Below are positions 17,874-29,649 of a stretch of DNA of 54,830 bases, piece after piece. The position numbers and the translations under genes are program-made. This DNA comes from Flavobacteriales bacterium. Its GTDB lineage: Bacteria; Bacteroidota; Bacteroidia; Flavobacteriales_D; Crocinitomicaceae. The DNA lies in contig CANITF010000018.1 in the NCBI GenBank assembly GCA_947470515.1, positions 1 to 54,830 on the forward strand, given 5' to 3'. Under the pieces are notes generated by a model, which saw only the letters and a list, made by a program, of their open reading frames with translations, searched no databases and was not told the DNA's origin. The first letter of the stretch is position 1. The number at the start of each line of letters is the position of its first letter.

Positions 17874-17927
17874 CTCAAATTATTGGAAAACAAAAATGGA
17901 AATTAATAAAGCGTAAAATTACGGTTT

Positions 17928-20522
17928 TTATCTTAAAACATTCACATGTCCGTTGTATACATATTTTGCATCATTAACAAGATCTTTCGTTCTTATAACC
18001 CAAGTATATGTTCCGTTTTCCACGTACTTTCCTCCATAAGTTCCATCCCATTTTGCTGTTGGATCATGAGATTCCCAAATTATTTGTCCCCATCGATTGT
18101 ACAGTAACAACTCAAAATCATAAACATCTATACCTTCAATATAAATCCCCCATGATTGATTGAATTCATCATTATCAGGAGTAAAAGTATTAGGAATAAA
18201 CATTATTATTTCTGGCAGAACAATAACCAATTGCTCAGTACTATCGATACAACCAAATTCTGAAGTTGCAATTAACATAACATTATATTGACCTTCAACT
18301 CCATCCGGAAATAATGTTCTCACATGCGTTAATTCTGAATAAGATGGGTTTCCAGACTCTATATACCAATTAAACGTTACGGCATTTGAAGAATAATTTG
18401 TCAATTGAACGTCTGGATTAAACATAAACACAGGGTTTGGACTGTGATTGAAATTTGCATTTGGTTTCGGGTAAACAGTCAAATAATTATAAAAAGTAGT
18501 TGAATCAACACAACCTTGAGGAGATGTAATTACCAATTGTACATCATACAAATCAGACATCATATCTTCAGGTCGAATTGTATCTACATTTTGAAAAATT
18601 TGGCCATCTGATATCTGCCAATAAACTAAGTCCACCATTGTTGGATCAGTTTCATTAATGATTACAAAATTCGCAGGTTCACATTCCTTGTCATTATCCA
18701 CAGAGATTAATGGAACTGGTAAAGGTGCTAAAATCACATTTGTAGTTAAAACTAGTGGGGTAGATTCACAACCGTCATTCACTATTACTGAGTACTGAGT
18801 TGTTATAGATGGATTTGCAGTAATCGAATGGGTAGGTCCATTACCAATTTCACCTGAACTCCAAGTAAATGTATAGGGCGCACCAATTCCTCCTATTACA
18901 GTTGCCGTTAAATTAGTTGGATAACCTGGGCAAATTGTAACATTTGGTGTAATTGTGCCAGTTAAAGGAGTTCTTATCGTAACATTAATTGTTTCTGTAG
19001 CCGAAATACAACCATTTTGATTTTCTGCAAAAACAGAATATGTTGTATTTACTGCAGGACTTTCAGGTTGTGAAGCAGCTGTATTTGTAGTTTGATCCCA
19101 ATTAAATAAGTAAGAAGTTCCTCCAGTAGCAGAAGCCAGTAATGCAGCTGTTCCATTTTGACAAATCAATGTATCATTTGAAACAGAAATAGTTACCAAA
19201 GCGGGATTAGTCACTATGACATTTGAACATGTTTGGCAACCCGATGCATTTCTTGAACAAACTGAAAACGTTCCAGCATTAAAAACAACTGCAAATGAAT
19301 CAATCTGCCATGTAACTCCATTGTCAAAACTATATTCGTCAGCAAATGGACTTGTAATATGTATTTCTCCATCTGCTAAACCGAAACAACTTGGGCTAAC
19401 AGAACTTGTTGTCTGGGAAATTTGTGAAACAAGAACACGAACAGTATCTCTTCCGTACCCGCAAGTAACATTATTTTCACGCAAAATAAACTGATATAAC
19501 CCAACTTGATTTACGGTTACTGTTGGTGTCAATGAGCTAAAATTGGGTGAAAAAGAAACTGTTGGAGTTGGCACAATCCCAGAGGTTATTGTTTGCCATG
19601 AAGGTGAATTTGTTGCCGAACTTATTGTCCCATTCAAATAAATAGGTTGTCCTAAACAAACGGTATCATCTATTCCAGCATTTGGAACTGGAGGAGGAAC
19701 AACTGTAATTGTAAAAACAGCTGTATCAATAAATTGAGAAGAAGTTGAACTAGCAGGCTGAAAAACTTGAACTTGATAAGTAGTTGTAACGGCAGGAGTA
19801 ACAATAACATTTGATCCACCCGATGTATTTGAGACACCATTCGTAACTAACCATGTAAATTGTGGTGTTGCCAAACCTGGTGTTGCAATATTTACTGTTG
19901 CAGATGCACCTTGACATATTGATTGATCAGGCGCTGAGACACTGCATGAAACACCTGCTGTTCCAAAGAAATTCAAATTAACATTTTGACTTGTTCCACT
20001 GTAATTTGAAAGACACAATAAATACTGTTGACCAGCAATTACGTTTAATGGAGCTTCATAACTTGAAGGCGAACCTAATGGAGGCAATTGTCCAGCAGGA
20101 GCCATACCAGTATTTCCATTACACGAACCATTCCAATTACAAGCCACTGGAGATAATGTGTTTCCCGTTATTCCAGCACACGTAACACCTGAATTAACAT
20201 ATGGCCACATTATCCAATCAAAACACCCTCCATTTGGCCCAATAATAGACCATGCCAATGTTCCAGTTGTAGTAACAGAAATTGTAATAAAGGTGGAACT
20301 TGTTTCTCCACTCAAAAGACATCCTGAATTACCAGAAGAACCCGGATTGGTAGAAGGATTTGAAATACTACCAGATGTGAAATCTACAATGTTAGTTGCC
20401 GGATTATTGGGTGCAATTCCAAAGGATGGTGTTGTACAACCAGGAACAGCATCTACACAATCATTTGGCTGAGCCAAACAGTAGCAGCTTGTAAATAAAA
20501 AAAGAATAATTATAAATCTCAT
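17928..20522 (-). CDS. Secreted giant protein with gliding/T9SS C-terminal sorting domain (864 aa), paralogue
   Basis: A signal peptide is at about 1-17 (FLFTSCYCLA/Q). The N-terminal region (about 18-195) holds a cysteine-containing beta module unlike that of the neighbour (CVDAVPGCTTPSFGIAPNNP, TFITISVTTTGTLAWSI). Ig/PKD-like repeats follow, and the same sorting domain is at about 774-864 (IPNTFTPDNDEF, LYNRWGQIIWES, WDGTYGGK). Roughly the last 580 residues align with the downstream paralogue, including PNAGIDDTVCLG and DGCES modules. The ATG at 20522, four bases after the previous stop, gives a clean signal peptide; the TTG at 20546 lies inside the upstream gene and is rejected. Confidence 0.9.
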   Translation of the reverse strand: MRFIIILFLFTSCYCLAQPNDCVDAVPGCTTPSFGIAPNNPATNIVDFTSGSISNPSTNPGSSGNSGCLLSGETSSTFITISVTTTGTLAWSIIGPNGGCFDWIMWPYVNSGVTCAGITGNTLSPVACNWNGSCNGNTGMAPAGQLPPLGSPSSYEAPLNVIAGQQYLLCLSNYSGTSQNVNLNFFGTAGVSCSVSAPDQSICQGASATVNIATPGLATPQFTWLVTNGVSNTSGGSNVIVTPAVTTTYQVQVFQPASSTSSQFIDTAVFTITVVPPPVPNAGIDDTVCLGQPIYLNGTISSATNSPSWQTITSGIVPTPTVSFSPNFSSLTPTVTVNQVGLYQFILRENNVTCGYGRDTVRVLVSQISQTTSSVSPSCFGLADGEIHITSPFADEYSFDNGVTWQIDSFAVVFNAGTFSVCSRNASGCQTCSNVIVTNPALVTISVSNDTLICQNGTAALLASATGGTSYLFNWDQTTNTAASQPESPAVNTTYSVFAENQNGCISATETINVTIRTPLTGTITPNVTICPGYPTNLTATVIGGIGAPYTFTWSSGEIGNGPTHSITANPSITTQYSVIVNDGCESTPLVLTTNVILAPLPVPLISVDNDKECEPANFVIINETDPTMVDLVYWQISDGQIFQNVDTIRPEDMMSDLYDVQLVITSPQGCVDSTTFYNYLTVYPKPNANFNHSPNPVFMFNPDVQLTNYSSNAVTFNWYIESGNPSYSELTHVRTLFPDGVEGQYNVMLIATSEFGCIDSTEQLVIVLPEIIMFIPNTFTPDNDEFNQSWGIYIEGIDVYDFELLLYNRWGQIIWESHDPTAKWDGTYGGKYVENGTYTWVIRTKDLVNDAKYVYNGHVNVLR

Positions 20523-20526
20523 TTGC

Positions 20527-20877
20527 TTATTTTTCACACCCTTCAAAAGGAAATGGTTTTACGACATCAATTCCTTGACGACCTATTTGAATACATCTAA
20601 CTTTATCAGAATATTGATTAAACCATGAAATGAAATTTTCTTCAGATAATTCATCTAAATTTTGGGTCAAAATAAAAGATCTTTGTGTATTGTAATCTAA
20701 ACGAATGACTTTAATATAAGGATTAGATCGCATTTCGGTCTCTAGAACACGCATTTCTTCAGGACTGTCAACTTCAATCATTGATTGAGCAAATAATACA
20801 GTTTCAGTATTGGATGTTTGAGAAAATATATTTGTCGTGATAAACAACAAAAAAATTCCAAGTAATAAATTTTTCAT
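20527..20877 (-). CDS. Small secreted protein preceding the T9SS paralogues (116 aa)
   Basis: A signal peptide is at 1-20 (MKNLLLGIFLL...NIFSQ). The mature part is about 96 residues, mixed alpha/beta, with one pair of cysteines (Cys95 and Cys114) likely to form a disulfide in the periplasm or outside. No family is recognised. The C-terminus GIDVVKPFPFEGCEK is distinctive. It is first in a three-gene run, with its stop four bases from the next ATG, so it is co-expressed with two surface proteins and may help their export or attachment (inference). The ATG at 20877 is chosen because upstream in-frame starts would put charged residues ahead of the signal peptide. Confidence 0.8.
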   Translation of the reverse strand: MKNLLLGIFLLFITTNIFSQTSNTETVLFAQSMIEVDSPEEMRVLETEMRSNPYIKVIRLDYNTQRSFILTQNLDELSEENFISWFNQYSDKVRCIQIGRQGIDVVKPFPFEGCEK

Positions 20878-20935
20878 AAATATAGATTTTATTGAAGACG
20901 TCATTAACAAGCATTAAGTTGCCCTATTATTTCGA

Positions 20936-20943
20936 CAAAGTTA
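20936..20943 (-). promoter_or_regulatory. Candidate -7 element for the secreted-protein operon
   Basis: TAACTTTG on the minus strand fits TAnnTTTG and lies 58 bases upstream of the ATG at 20877, in the eno-to-secreted-protein gap. The -33 position is only AT-rich. The same octamer precedes carA. Confidence 0.5.
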
Positions 20944-20982
20944 ATTTTATAAAAACAAAAAGCACAGAATAGTGAAAACAAC

Positions 20983-21010
20983 AATCTAAATGTTAATTAT
21001 TTAACAGATT
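20983..21010 (-). terminator. Interrupted stem-loop downstream of eno
   Basis: GTTAA/TTAAC around a four-base loop is enclosed by AATCT/AGATT, with an unpaired four-base stretch on one side. It starts 11 bases past the eno stop. The following minus-strand sequence GTTGTTTTC is only weakly T-rich. Confidence 0.4.
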
Positions 21011-21020
21011 AAGTGAGATG

Positions 21021-23404
<2,384 letters not shown>

Positions 23405-23419
23405 TTAAAATATTTTGTG

Positions 23420-23427
23420 CAAAGTTA
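23420..23427 (-). promoter_or_regulatory. Candidate -7 element for carA-eno
   Basis: TAACTTTGCAC on the minus strand contains a TAnnTTTG match 16 bases upstream of the carA ATG and lies just beyond the rplQ terminator, exactly where a new transcript should begin. The -33 element is not clear. Confidence 0.55.
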
Positions 23428-23462
23428 GGGTTTCATCTTGAAATTTGGAAACTGTTTGACAT

Positions 23463-23490
23463 AAAAAAGGGTAATGTTACCATTACCCTT
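23463..23490 (-). terminator. Intrinsic terminator of the ribosomal protein operon
   Basis: A perfect 10-bp stem AAGGGTAATG/CATTACCCTT (23467-23476 with 23481-23490) around a four-base loop is followed on the minus strand by TTTTTTAT. It lies 22 bases past the rplQ stop. It is one of the clearest terminators in the window and closes the 32-gene cluster before carA. Confidence 0.92.
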
Positions 23491-23512
23491 AATATATTTG
23501 ACTAGAAATGAA

Positions 23513-24163
23513 TTATTTCTCTTCTGTACTTTCTTCTGAAGTAGTTTCATCAGTTGATTCTGGAGCAGATTCTTCATCGGGAGCGGCAGCCTCTTCAACT
23601 GTTTCAACTTCAGCAACAAGCTCTTCTGATACTGCCTCAGCGGCAACCTCTTCAACAGTTTCAACTTCAGCAACAGGCTCTTCTGATACCTCATCGGCAG
23701 TAGGTTTAGCATCAGATTCAACAACAGTTGTTGCCTCATCACTCTTTGTACCAGCTCTTCTTGAACGTCTTGTTGTCTTTTTCGCTTTTTCGTTAGTGTA
23801 GATATCATTGAAATCAACCAATTCAATAATACACATTTCAGCGTTATCACCTAAACGATATCCCGTACGAATGATACGTGTATATCCTCCTGGTCTATCT
23901 GCAATTTTTGGAGCAACATCTCTGAATAACTCAGAAACTATCTCTTTACTTTGCAAGTATCCAAAAACAGTTCTTCTCGAATGTGTTGAATCTGTTTTTG
24001 ATTTAGTCAACAAAGGCTCTACATATCCTCTTAAAGCTTTCGCTTTTGCAACAGTTGTATTAATACGCTTGTGCTGAATAAGAGAACAAGCCATATTAGA
24101 TAACATTGCTTTTCTATGAGAAGCTGTTCTACCTAAATTATTTACTTTATTACCGTGTCTCAT
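23513..24163 (-). CDS. rplQ: 50S ribosomal protein L17 with acidic repeat-containing C-terminal extension
   Basis: 216 residues. The L17 core is residues 1-120 ([20 protein letters not shown] at the start, [19 protein letters not shown] near 85-103), binding 23S rRNA near the tunnel exit. Beyond the core are a basic linker (about 124-140, KKTTRRSRR) and a strongly acidic, low-complexity tail (141-216) containing two copies of a 19-residue unit (AEVETVEE core). Most bacterial L17 proteins stop near 116-140 residues; extended tails occur in Bacteroidota. It is the last gene of the operon and follows rpoA after an unusually long 97-base gap. Confidence 0.95.
   Translation of the reverse strand: MRHGNKVNNLGRTASHRKAMLSNMACSLIQHKRINTTVAKAKALRGYVEPLLTKSKTDSTHSRRTVFGYLQSKEIVSELFRDVAPKIADRPGGYTRIIRTGYRLGDNAEMCIIELVDFNDIYTNEKAKKTTRRSRRAGTKSDEATTVVESDAKPTADEVSEEPVAEVETVEEVAAEAVSEELVAEVETVEEAAAPDEESAPESTDETTSEESTEEK
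23584..23690 (-). repeat. 57-bp in-frame tandem duplication in the rplQ tail
   Basis: Two copies of a roughly 50-base segment, offset by exactly 57 bases (cores 23591-23632 and 23648-23689), encode the duplicated acidic unit of the L17 extension. Nucleotide identity is high, implying a recent duplication or ongoing copy-number change. Confidence 0.8.
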
Positions 24164-24191
24164 TTTTTTAAATTTCGTAAGTAACGGTTAA

Positions 24192-24225
24192 CTGAGTCTT
24201 TCCCAAGGTATCGCCTAAAGCTCAG
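24192..24225 (-). other. Stem-loop in the rpoA-rplQ gap
   Basis: CTGAGTCTTT (24192-24201) pairs with AAAGCTCAG (24217-24225) with one bulged base across a 15-base loop. It lies in the 97-base spacer, the longest gap within the ribosomal cluster. It could be an RNA processing or attenuation site adjusting L17 output, or have no function. Confidence 0.35.
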
Positions 24226-24260
24226 CCACCTATTACGCCATTATTAATTAATTGCGATTC

Positions 24261-25253
24261 CTAATCTTTATCTAATTTATACTTAGATACATTCATTCCG
24301 AAAGTAAGACCTTTGTTATCAACTAAGTCTTCAAGTTCAGTAAGAGATTTCTTACCAAAATTACGGAATTTCAAAAGGTCATTTTTGTTATAAGAAACTA
24401 AATCACCCAATGTTTCAACATCTGCAGCTTTCAAACAATTTAGAGCTCTTACAGATAAATCCATATCAACTAATTTTGTTTTAAGCAACTGACGCATATG
24501 TAAAGAAGTTTCATCAAATTCTTCAGTTTCTGCTTTTACTTCACTGTCCAAAGTAATTCTCTCATCTGAGAACAACATAAAATGGTGAATTAAAATCTTC
24601 GCTGCTTCTTTTAACGCTTCTTTTGGATGAACAGAACCATCAGTAGTAATATCAAAAACTAATTTTTCATAATCCGTTTTTTGTTCAACACGGAAATTTT
24701 CAACCGTATATTTTACATTTTTAATAGGAGTATAAATTGAGTCAATGAATATAGTACCAAAAGGAACTCCACTGATTTTATTTTCTTCAGCTGGAACATA
24801 TCCACGACCTTTCGTGATCGTCAATTCAATTTCCAACTTAACTGAAGTCTCCATATTACAGATAACCAAATCAGAATTTAAAACTTGAAAAGCCGAGGTA
24901 AATTTACCTAAATCACCTGCTGTCAGTTTATCTTGTCCAGAAACAGAGATAACAACAGTTTCAGAATCAGTTCCTTCAATTTGTTGTTTGAAACGAACTT
25001 GTTTCAAATTTAATATTATTTCAGTAACGTCTTCTACTACCCCTTTAAGTGTAGAGAATTCATGATCTGCACCATCAATACGAATAGACGAAATTGCAAA
25101 TCCTTCTAAAGAAGAAAGCAAAATACGACGTAATGAATTACCTACAGTGATACCATAACCCGGTTCAAGAGGACGAAATTCAAATTGTCCTTGATGTTCA
25201 TCGGACTGAATCATGATAACCTTGTCAGGCTTTTGGAAGTCTAGAATAGCCAT
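24261..25253 (-). CDS. rpoA: DNA-directed RNA polymerase subunit alpha
   Basis: 330 residues. Scaffold for RNA polymerase assembly. The N-terminal dimerisation domain includes [20 protein letters not shown] (about 33-52). The C-terminal domain (about 250-320) has the helix-hairpin-helix segment with [20 protein letters not shown] and [14 protein letters not shown]-type residues that contact DNA and activators. Length is standard. It lies 16 bases after rpsD in the usual alpha-operon order. Confidence 0.98.
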   Translation of the reverse strand: MAILDFQKPDKVIMIQSDEHQGQFEFRPLEPGYGITVGNSLRRILLSSLEGFAISSIRIDGADHEFSTLKGVVEDVTEIILNLKQVRFKQQIEGTDSETVVISVSGQDKLTAGDLGKFTSAFQVLNSDLVICNMETSVKLEIELTITKGRGYVPAEENKISGVPFGTIFIDSIYTPIKNVKYTVENFRVEQKTDYEKLVFDITTDGSVHPKEALKEAAKILIHHFMLFSDERITLDSEVKAETEEFDETSLHMRQLLKTKLVDMDLSVRALNCLKAADVETLGDLVSYNKNDLLKFRNFGKKSLTELEDLVDNKGLTFGMNVSKYKLDKD

Positions 25254-25269
25254 ATTAATACTTTATTTA

Positions 25270-25878
25270 TTATTTAGAATATAATTCGACAATTAGTTGT
25301 TCTTTGATATTTTCAGGAATCATGTCACGTGCAGGAATACCTAACACTTTACCAGACATATCTGAATTATTCCAATCCAACCAGTCATATTTTTTATTAC
25401 TAGATGACAAAGAAGCTGTAATAGCTTCTAAAGACTTCGATTTCTCACGAACTCCAACTACATCACCAACTTTCAATGTATATGAAGGTATGTTAACTAA
25501 TTCTCCATTCACAGTAATGTGTCTGTGAGAAACCAATTGACGCGCTCCACGGCGACTAGGAGAAACACCTAATCTATAAACTGTATTATCTAAACGTGAC
25601 TCACAAAGTTGCAACAGGATTTCTCCTGTAATTCCTTTCATTCTTTGAGCACGTTCAAACATGTTAGAGAATTGACGCTCTAATATACCATACGTATATT
25701 TTGCTTTTTGCTTTTCAGTTAACTGAATAGAGTACTCTGACTGCTTACCGCCACGTCTTTTAGAAGGACCATGTTGCCCTGGACCGTAAGCTCTTCTTTC
25801 TAGCGACTTGTCTGGACCAAAGATTGGATCTCTGAAACGACGCGCGATTTTGGATTTTGGACCTGTATATCTTGCCAT
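25270..25878 (-). CDS. rpsD: 30S ribosomal protein S4
   Basis: 202 residues. Primary 16S rRNA binder that nucleates assembly of the 30S body; in many bacteria also the translational repressor of the alpha operon. The N-terminus [15 protein letters not shown] and the S4 RNA-binding domain (about 93-155: [32 protein letters not shown]) are clear. The N-terminal zinc-cysteine cluster of some S4 proteins is absent. It follows rpsK after a 75-base gap, where an S4 autoregulatory structure could sit; none is obvious. Confidence 0.98.
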   Translation of the reverse strand: MARYTGPKSKIARRFRDPIFGPDKSLERRAYGPGQHGPSKRRGGKQSEYSIQLTEKQKAKYTYGILERQFSNMFERAQRMKGITGEILLQLCESRLDNTVYRLGVSPSRRGARQLVSHRHITVNGELVNIPSYTLKVGDVVGVREKSKSLEAITASLSSSNKKYDWLDWNNSDMSGKVLGIPARDMIPENIKEQLIVELYSK

Positions 25879-25953
25879 TTTTATGTATTTAAAAGTGCGA
25901 TTATGAATTAAGGCTTTCCTTCGATAATCTTAGTACACTTTAGTTAATTAATA

Positions 25954-26340
25954 TTAAACTCTACGTCTTTTTGGAGGACGACATCCATTATGTGGTAGTG
26001 GAGTTACATCCACTATTTCAGTTACTTCGATTCCAGCATTATGCAATGATCTGATAGCAGACTCACGTCCCCCACCTGGTCCTTTAACATAAACTTTTAC
26101 CTTACGTAATCCGAAGTCATGGGCTTCTTTAGCACAATTCTCAGCTGCCATTTGAGCAGCATAAGGAGTATTCTTTTTAGAACCTCTAAAACCCATTTTT
26201 CCCGCTGATGACCAAGAAATAACTTGGCCAGCATTGTTAGTCAAAGAAATTATTACGTTGTTGAAGGTAGCTTGAATATGCGCTTCACCCATCGCATCAA
26301 CTTTGACGATCTTCTTCTTTTTTTGATTAGACTTTGCCAT
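25954..26340 (-). CDS. rpsK: 30S ribosomal protein S11
   Basis: 128 residues. Platform protein of the 30S subunit, contacting mRNA near the E site. Family segments include [50 protein letters not shown] and the C-terminal [18 protein letters not shown]. The lysine-rich N-terminus (NQKKKKIVK) is typical. It lies 14 bases after rpsM. Confidence 0.98.
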   Translation of the reverse strand: MAKSNQKKKKIVKVDAMGEAHIQATFNNVIISLTNNAGQVISWSSAGKMGFRGSKKNTPYAAQMAAENCAKEAHDFGLRKVKVYVKGPGGGRESAIRSLHNAGIEVTEIVDVTPLPHNGCRPPKRRRV

Positions 26341-26354
26341 CTTTTATTTACTTA

Positions 26355-26729
26355 TTATTTAGTCGCTTTCTTCTTGTTAGCAACTGTTTTTCTTCTACCT
26401 TTTCTAGTACGAGCATTATTCTTTGTACGTTGACCTCTCAAAGGTAAACCTGAACGATGACGAATCCCTCTTTGACAACCGATATCCATTAAACGTTTAA
26501 TGTTTAATTGAATTTCAGAACGCAACTGACCTTCAGTTTTCACTTCATTAATCGCGTTACGAATGGCTGCCAATTGATCATCATTCCATTCTTGAACTTT
26601 GATGTTTTCGTCAATTCCGTTGTCCTTCAAAATTTTACTTGAAGTGCTCTTTCCAATTCCGAAGATGTAAGTCAAACCGATTACACCTCTCTTGTTTTTT
26701 GGTAAATCTATACCTGCAATACGTGCCAT
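26355..26729 (-). CDS. rpsM: 30S ribosomal protein S13
   Basis: 124 residues. Head protein of the 30S subunit that bridges to the 50S subunit and contacts P-site tRNA through its basic tail. The start [15 protein letters not shown], the helix-two-turns-helix region (about 13-60) and [23 protein letters not shown] are diagnostic, and the tail is strongly basic. It lies 11 bases after rpmJ. Confidence 0.98.
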   Translation of the reverse strand: MARIAGIDLPKNKRGVIGLTYIFGIGKSTSSKILKDNGIDENIKVQEWNDDQLAAIRNAINEVKTEGQLRSEIQLNIKRLMDIGCQRGIRHRSGLPLRGQRTKNNARTRKGRRKTVANKKKATK

Positions 26730-26740
26730 ACTTTTTTATA

Positions 26741-26857
26741 TTACCCTTGTCTTTGTTTAAGTTTAGGATTCTTTTTATTAATCACATAAACTACTCCATT
26801 TCTCTTAACGATTTTGCAATCTGCAGTTCGTTTTTTAACTGATGCTCTAACTTTCAT
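26741..26857 (-). CDS. rpmJ: 50S ribosomal protein L36 (zinc-free form)
   Basis: 38 residues, found by translating the gap between infA and rpsM: it opens [19 protein letters not shown] and ends NPKLKQRQG. The zinc-binding family carries C-C-C-H; here only Cys14 remains, so this is the zinc-independent type usual in Bacteroidota. It joins the 23S rRNA of the large subunit. Start ATG at 26857, 23 bases after the infA stop. Confidence 0.95.
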   Translation of the reverse strand: MKVRASVKKRTADCKIVKRNGVVYVINKKNPKLKQRQG

Positions 26858-26880
26858 CTTTTCTTTATTTAAACCAATGC

Positions 26881-27099
26881 TTATTTATATCTGAAAGATA
26901 TTCTACCTTTTGATAAATCATAAGGAGACATTTCAACTTTCACTCTATCTCCAGGAAGAATTTTAATGTAGAACATTCTCATTTTTCCTGAAATATGAGC
27001 TGTTATGATATGACCATTTTCCAACTCTACTCGAAACATTGCATTCGATAAGGCTTCGATGATCACACCGTCTTGCTCAATTGATGTTTGCTTTGCCAT
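26881..27099 (-). CDS. infA: Translation initiation factor IF-1
   Basis: 72 residues forming an S1-like OB fold. It occupies the 30S A site during initiation, alongside IF-2 and IF-3. Diagnostic parts are [28 protein letters not shown] and the C-terminal [18 protein letters not shown]. Length matches the family exactly. It lies two bases after secY; the map and adk genes that separate these in many other phyla are absent. Confidence 0.98.
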   Translation of the reverse strand: MAKQTSIEQDGVIIEALSNAMFRVELENGHIITAHISGKMRMFYIKILPGDRVKVEMSPYDLSKGRISFRYK

Positions 27100-27101
27100 T
27101 T

Positions 27102-28448
27102 TTAAAATCCAGATAATTCGCCTTGTGTTCTTCTTCCTTTAATTCGAGTTCCTTCCATCAAACCATCCATGTGACGATTTAAAAGATAAGATTCGATTTG
27201 TTGCAAGGTATCCAAAACAACTCCGACCATAATTAATATAGATGTTCCTCCAAAGAACATAGCAAAAGCGTCATTTACTCCAGCTAATTTTGCAATTGAA
27301 GGTAGAATAGCAATTACTGCCAAGAACATAGATCCCGGTAACGTAATTCTCGAAACCAATGTATCAATATATTCTGCCGTATCTTCTCCTGGTCTAACAC
27401 CTGGGATAAAACCACCTGATCTTTTCAAATCATCAGCAATTTTTCTAGGGTTAATCATGATAGCTGTGTAGAAATAAGTAAAAACGATTATTAAAAGTGC
27501 TAAAAGCAAATTATAACTTACGCCATAAATATCTCCTAATGTTCTTTGAATAAAATTTCCACCTTCTGCAGCACCACTTGCAAAAATCATTACAGGAATA
27601 GTCATAATTGCTTGAGCAAAAATGATTGGCATTACACCACTTGCATTCACCTTAATTGGCAAATAACTTCTAGCGCCTGCCTCATCAACAGCTCTAGCTC
27701 CGACAACCCTTTTAGCTGTATTTAATGGGATTTTCCGAACACCTTGAACAATTAATATTGTTCCCAGAATCACAATCATAAATGCTACGATTTCTAAGAC
27801 AATTTTAATCAAGTTTCCAGAACCAACTGCAAAACCGAACTCTGCAGTGAATGCTTCAGGTAAACGAGCAAGAATTCCAACAGTTATCAATAATGAAATA
27901 CCATTACCAATACCTTTGTCTGTTATTCTTTCTCCTAACCAAACAGCAAACATAGAACCTGCAATTAATACAAGTATTGTCTGTGTCCACCAGAAAGTTG
28001 AAGCATCTACAGGCATTGCACCTTTAGATTGCACATATAATGTCAAATAACTTGGTGCTTGTAAAGCACAAATAATTATCGTCAGTATACGTGTGTAATT
28101 ATTAATTCGTTTTCTACCAGACTCACCTTCATTTTGCATTTTTTGAACAGCAGGAACTGCCATACCTAATAATTGCATAATGATCGATGCACTAATGTAT
28201 GGCATAATTCCAAGAGCCATGACAGAAGCATTGGTAAAACCTCCTCCTGAAAAAAGAGAAAGCAATGTTTCCAACGCATTTTGTCCGCCACTTGCTTGCG
28301 CATTCATTAATGCCGTGTAATTAACACCCGGTAATACGACGAATGATCCTACTCGGTAAACCAAAATTAATCCAAGAGTCAATAAGATTCTCTTTCTTAA
28401 TTCTTCTACTTTCCAGATATTTTTAATACTTTGTATAAATCGTTTCAT
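27102..28448 (-). CDS. secY: Preprotein translocase subunit SecY
   Basis: 448 residues with about ten membrane helices, forming the central channel through which unfolded proteins cross or enter the inner membrane. Conserved parts: [21 protein letters not shown] at the start (the first 20 residues include the amphipathic helix), the plug region after TM1, [25 protein letters not shown] in the middle, and the cytoplasmic loop [18 protein letters not shown] used by SecA and ribosomes. Embedded in the spc part of the ribosomal cluster as usual, 24 bases after rplO. Confidence 0.97.
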   Translation of the reverse strand: MKRFIQSIKNIWKVEELRKRILLTLGLILVYRVGSFVVLPGVNYTALMNAQASGGQNALETLLSLFSGGGFTNASVMALGIMPYISASIIMQLLGMAVPAVQKMQNEGESGRKRINNYTRILTIIICALQAPSYLTLYVQSKGAMPVDASTFWWTQTILVLIAGSMFAVWLGERITDKGIGNGISLLITVGILARLPEAFTAEFGFAVGSGNLIKIVLEIVAFMIVILGTILIVQGVRKIPLNTAKRVVGARAVDEAGARSYLPIKVNASGVMPIIFAQAIMTIPVMIFASGAAEGGNFIQRTLGDIYGVSYNLLLALLIIVFTYFYTAIMINPRKIADDLKRSGGFIPGVRPGEDTAEYIDTLVSRITLPGSMFLAVIAILPSIAKLAGVNDAFAMFFGGTSILIMVGVVLDTLQQIESYLLNRHMDGLMEGTRIKGRRTQGELSGF

Positions 28449-28472
28449 TTAAAAAAATGTTGGCGAAGTTAA

Positions 28473-28919
28473 TTAGATTTCTGAACAATTCCCACCCTGA
28501 CCTTCAATTAAAGCTTTCGCTGAACTTGAAAATTTGTGAGCAATCACATTAACCTTACCTTTCAATTCTCCTCTTCCTAAAACTTTTACTAGCTCATTTC
28601 TTGAAACTAGTCCGTTTTCACGCAAAATTTCAGGTGTAATTTCTGAAACATTTTTACGATCAATTAGAGATTGAATAATATCTAAATTAATTGCTTTATA
28701 CTCAACACGGTTAATATTTTTGAAACCGAATTTAGGTACTCTTCTTTGTAAAGGCATTTGCCCTCCTTCGAAACCAATCTTAGATTTGTATCCAGATCTT
28801 GATTTCGCTCCTTTATGTCCTCGGGTAGAAGTTCCACCATGACCAGATCCCTGACCACGTGCAATTCTTTTGTCTTTTTTAACAGACCCAGCTGCTGGAG
28901 TTAAATTATGTAAATTCAT
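28473..28919 (-). CDS. rplO: 50S ribosomal protein L15
   Basis: 148 residues. Late-assembly 23S rRNA-binding protein with a long glycine/arginine-rich N-terminal extension (RIARGQGSGHGGTSTRGHKG) and a compact C-terminal domain (about 70-145). The start MNLHNLTPAAGSVKK is typical of Bacteroidota L15. It lies between rpmD and secY in the standard spc order. Confidence 0.97.
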   Translation of the reverse strand: MNLHNLTPAAGSVKKDKRIARGQGSGHGGTSTRGHKGAKSRSGYKSKIGFEGGQMPLQRRVPKFGFKNINRVEYKAINLDIIQSLIDRKNVSEITPEILRENGLVSRNELVKVLGRGELKGKVNVIAHKFSSSAKALIEGQGGNCSEI

Positions 28920-28939
28920 TGTAAATCGTTTTATAAGGA

Positions 28940-29116
28940 TTACTCCACAACCTTGATAAGGTGTGATATTTTCTTAACCATTCCTAGAATCTGTGGAGTT
29001 GCTTCTTTTTCAAGAATTTGATTCAACTTTCTAAATCCTAGCGCCTTTAACGTAGCCTTTTGATCAGCGGGACGTCTAATAGCGCTTCTTACTTGCTGTA
29101 TTTTAATTATAGCCAT
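28940..29116 (-). CDS. rpmD: 50S ribosomal protein L30
   Basis: 58 residues, found by translating the gap between rpsE and rplO: it starts MAIIKIQQVRSAIRRPADQ and ends SHLIKVVE. The order QVRSAIRRP...TLKALGFRKLNQ is diagnostic of L30. The ATG at 29116 is 11 bases after the rpsE stop; the stop at 28940 is 20 bases before rplO. Confidence 0.95.
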   Translation of the reverse strand: MAIIKIQQVRSAIRRPADQKATLKALGFRKLNQILEKEATPQILGMVKKISHLIKVVE

Positions 29117-29127
29117 CTGATTTTCTA

Positions 29128-29646
29128 TTAACCGTTAAACACTTTATCCAATGTAATCCCACGTTGTTTTGCAACAGCAACTGCATCTCTCATTTTAGAA
29201 AGTGCATCTATTGTAGCTTTAACTACGTTATGCGGATTTGAAGATCCTTGTGATTTTGCCAAAACATTATGAATACCAACACTTTCTAATACCGCACGCA
29301 TTGCACCACCTGCAATAACACCCGTACCGACTGATGCTGGTTTCAATAAAATTTCAGCTCCACCAAATTTACCTTTTTGAGAATGAGGAACAGTACCATG
29401 TAAAATTGGAACTTTGATCAAATTTTTCTTTGCATCATCAATTCCTTTTGTAATAGCCTCTGTTACTTCTTTTGCTTTTCCTAAACCATGACCAACGATA
29501 CCATTTTCATTTCCAACTACAACAATTGCAGAGAAACTAAATGTACGTCCACCTTTTGTTACTTTCGTAACACGGTTAACAGAAACGAGTTTATCTTTCA
29601 ACTCTATATCTGAGGGTTTTACCCTGTTTAATACCTGTGCTGCCAT
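29128..29646 (-). CDS. rpsE: 30S ribosomal protein S5
   Basis: 172 residues. Contributes to the mRNA entry site and to decoding accuracy. The N-terminal double-stranded RNA-binding-like domain (about 16-80: [32 protein letters not shown]) and the C-terminal domain (about 90-160: [16 protein letters not shown]) are intact. Three bases after rplR. Confidence 0.98.
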   Translation of the reverse strand: MAAQVLNRVKPSDIELKDKLVSVNRVTKVTKGGRTFSFSAIVVVGNENGIVGHGLGKAKEVTEAITKGIDDAKKNLIKVPILHGTVPHSQKGKFGGAEILLKPASVGTGVIAGGAMRAVLESVGIHNVLAKSQGSSNPHNVVKATIDALSKMRDAVAVAKQRGITLDKVFNG

Positions 29647-29649
29647 TTT

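Noticed and set aside
17912-17923. 12-base palindrome CGTAAAATTACG after the 864-residue gene
   Set aside because: A short, AT-rich stem with a two-base loop and no proper T-run; easily arises by chance.
23508-23801. Serine-rich plus-strand ORF of 97 codons opposite rplQ
   Set aside because: It is the complement of the low-complexity acidic tail of L17; repetitive codons keep the opposite frame open. No independent start signal.
23425-23850. Leucine/lysine-rich minus-strand ORF overlapping rplQ
   Set aside because: A frame-shifted reading of the same repeats; the KLLLKLK-like pattern comes from the duplicated DNA, not from a real protein.
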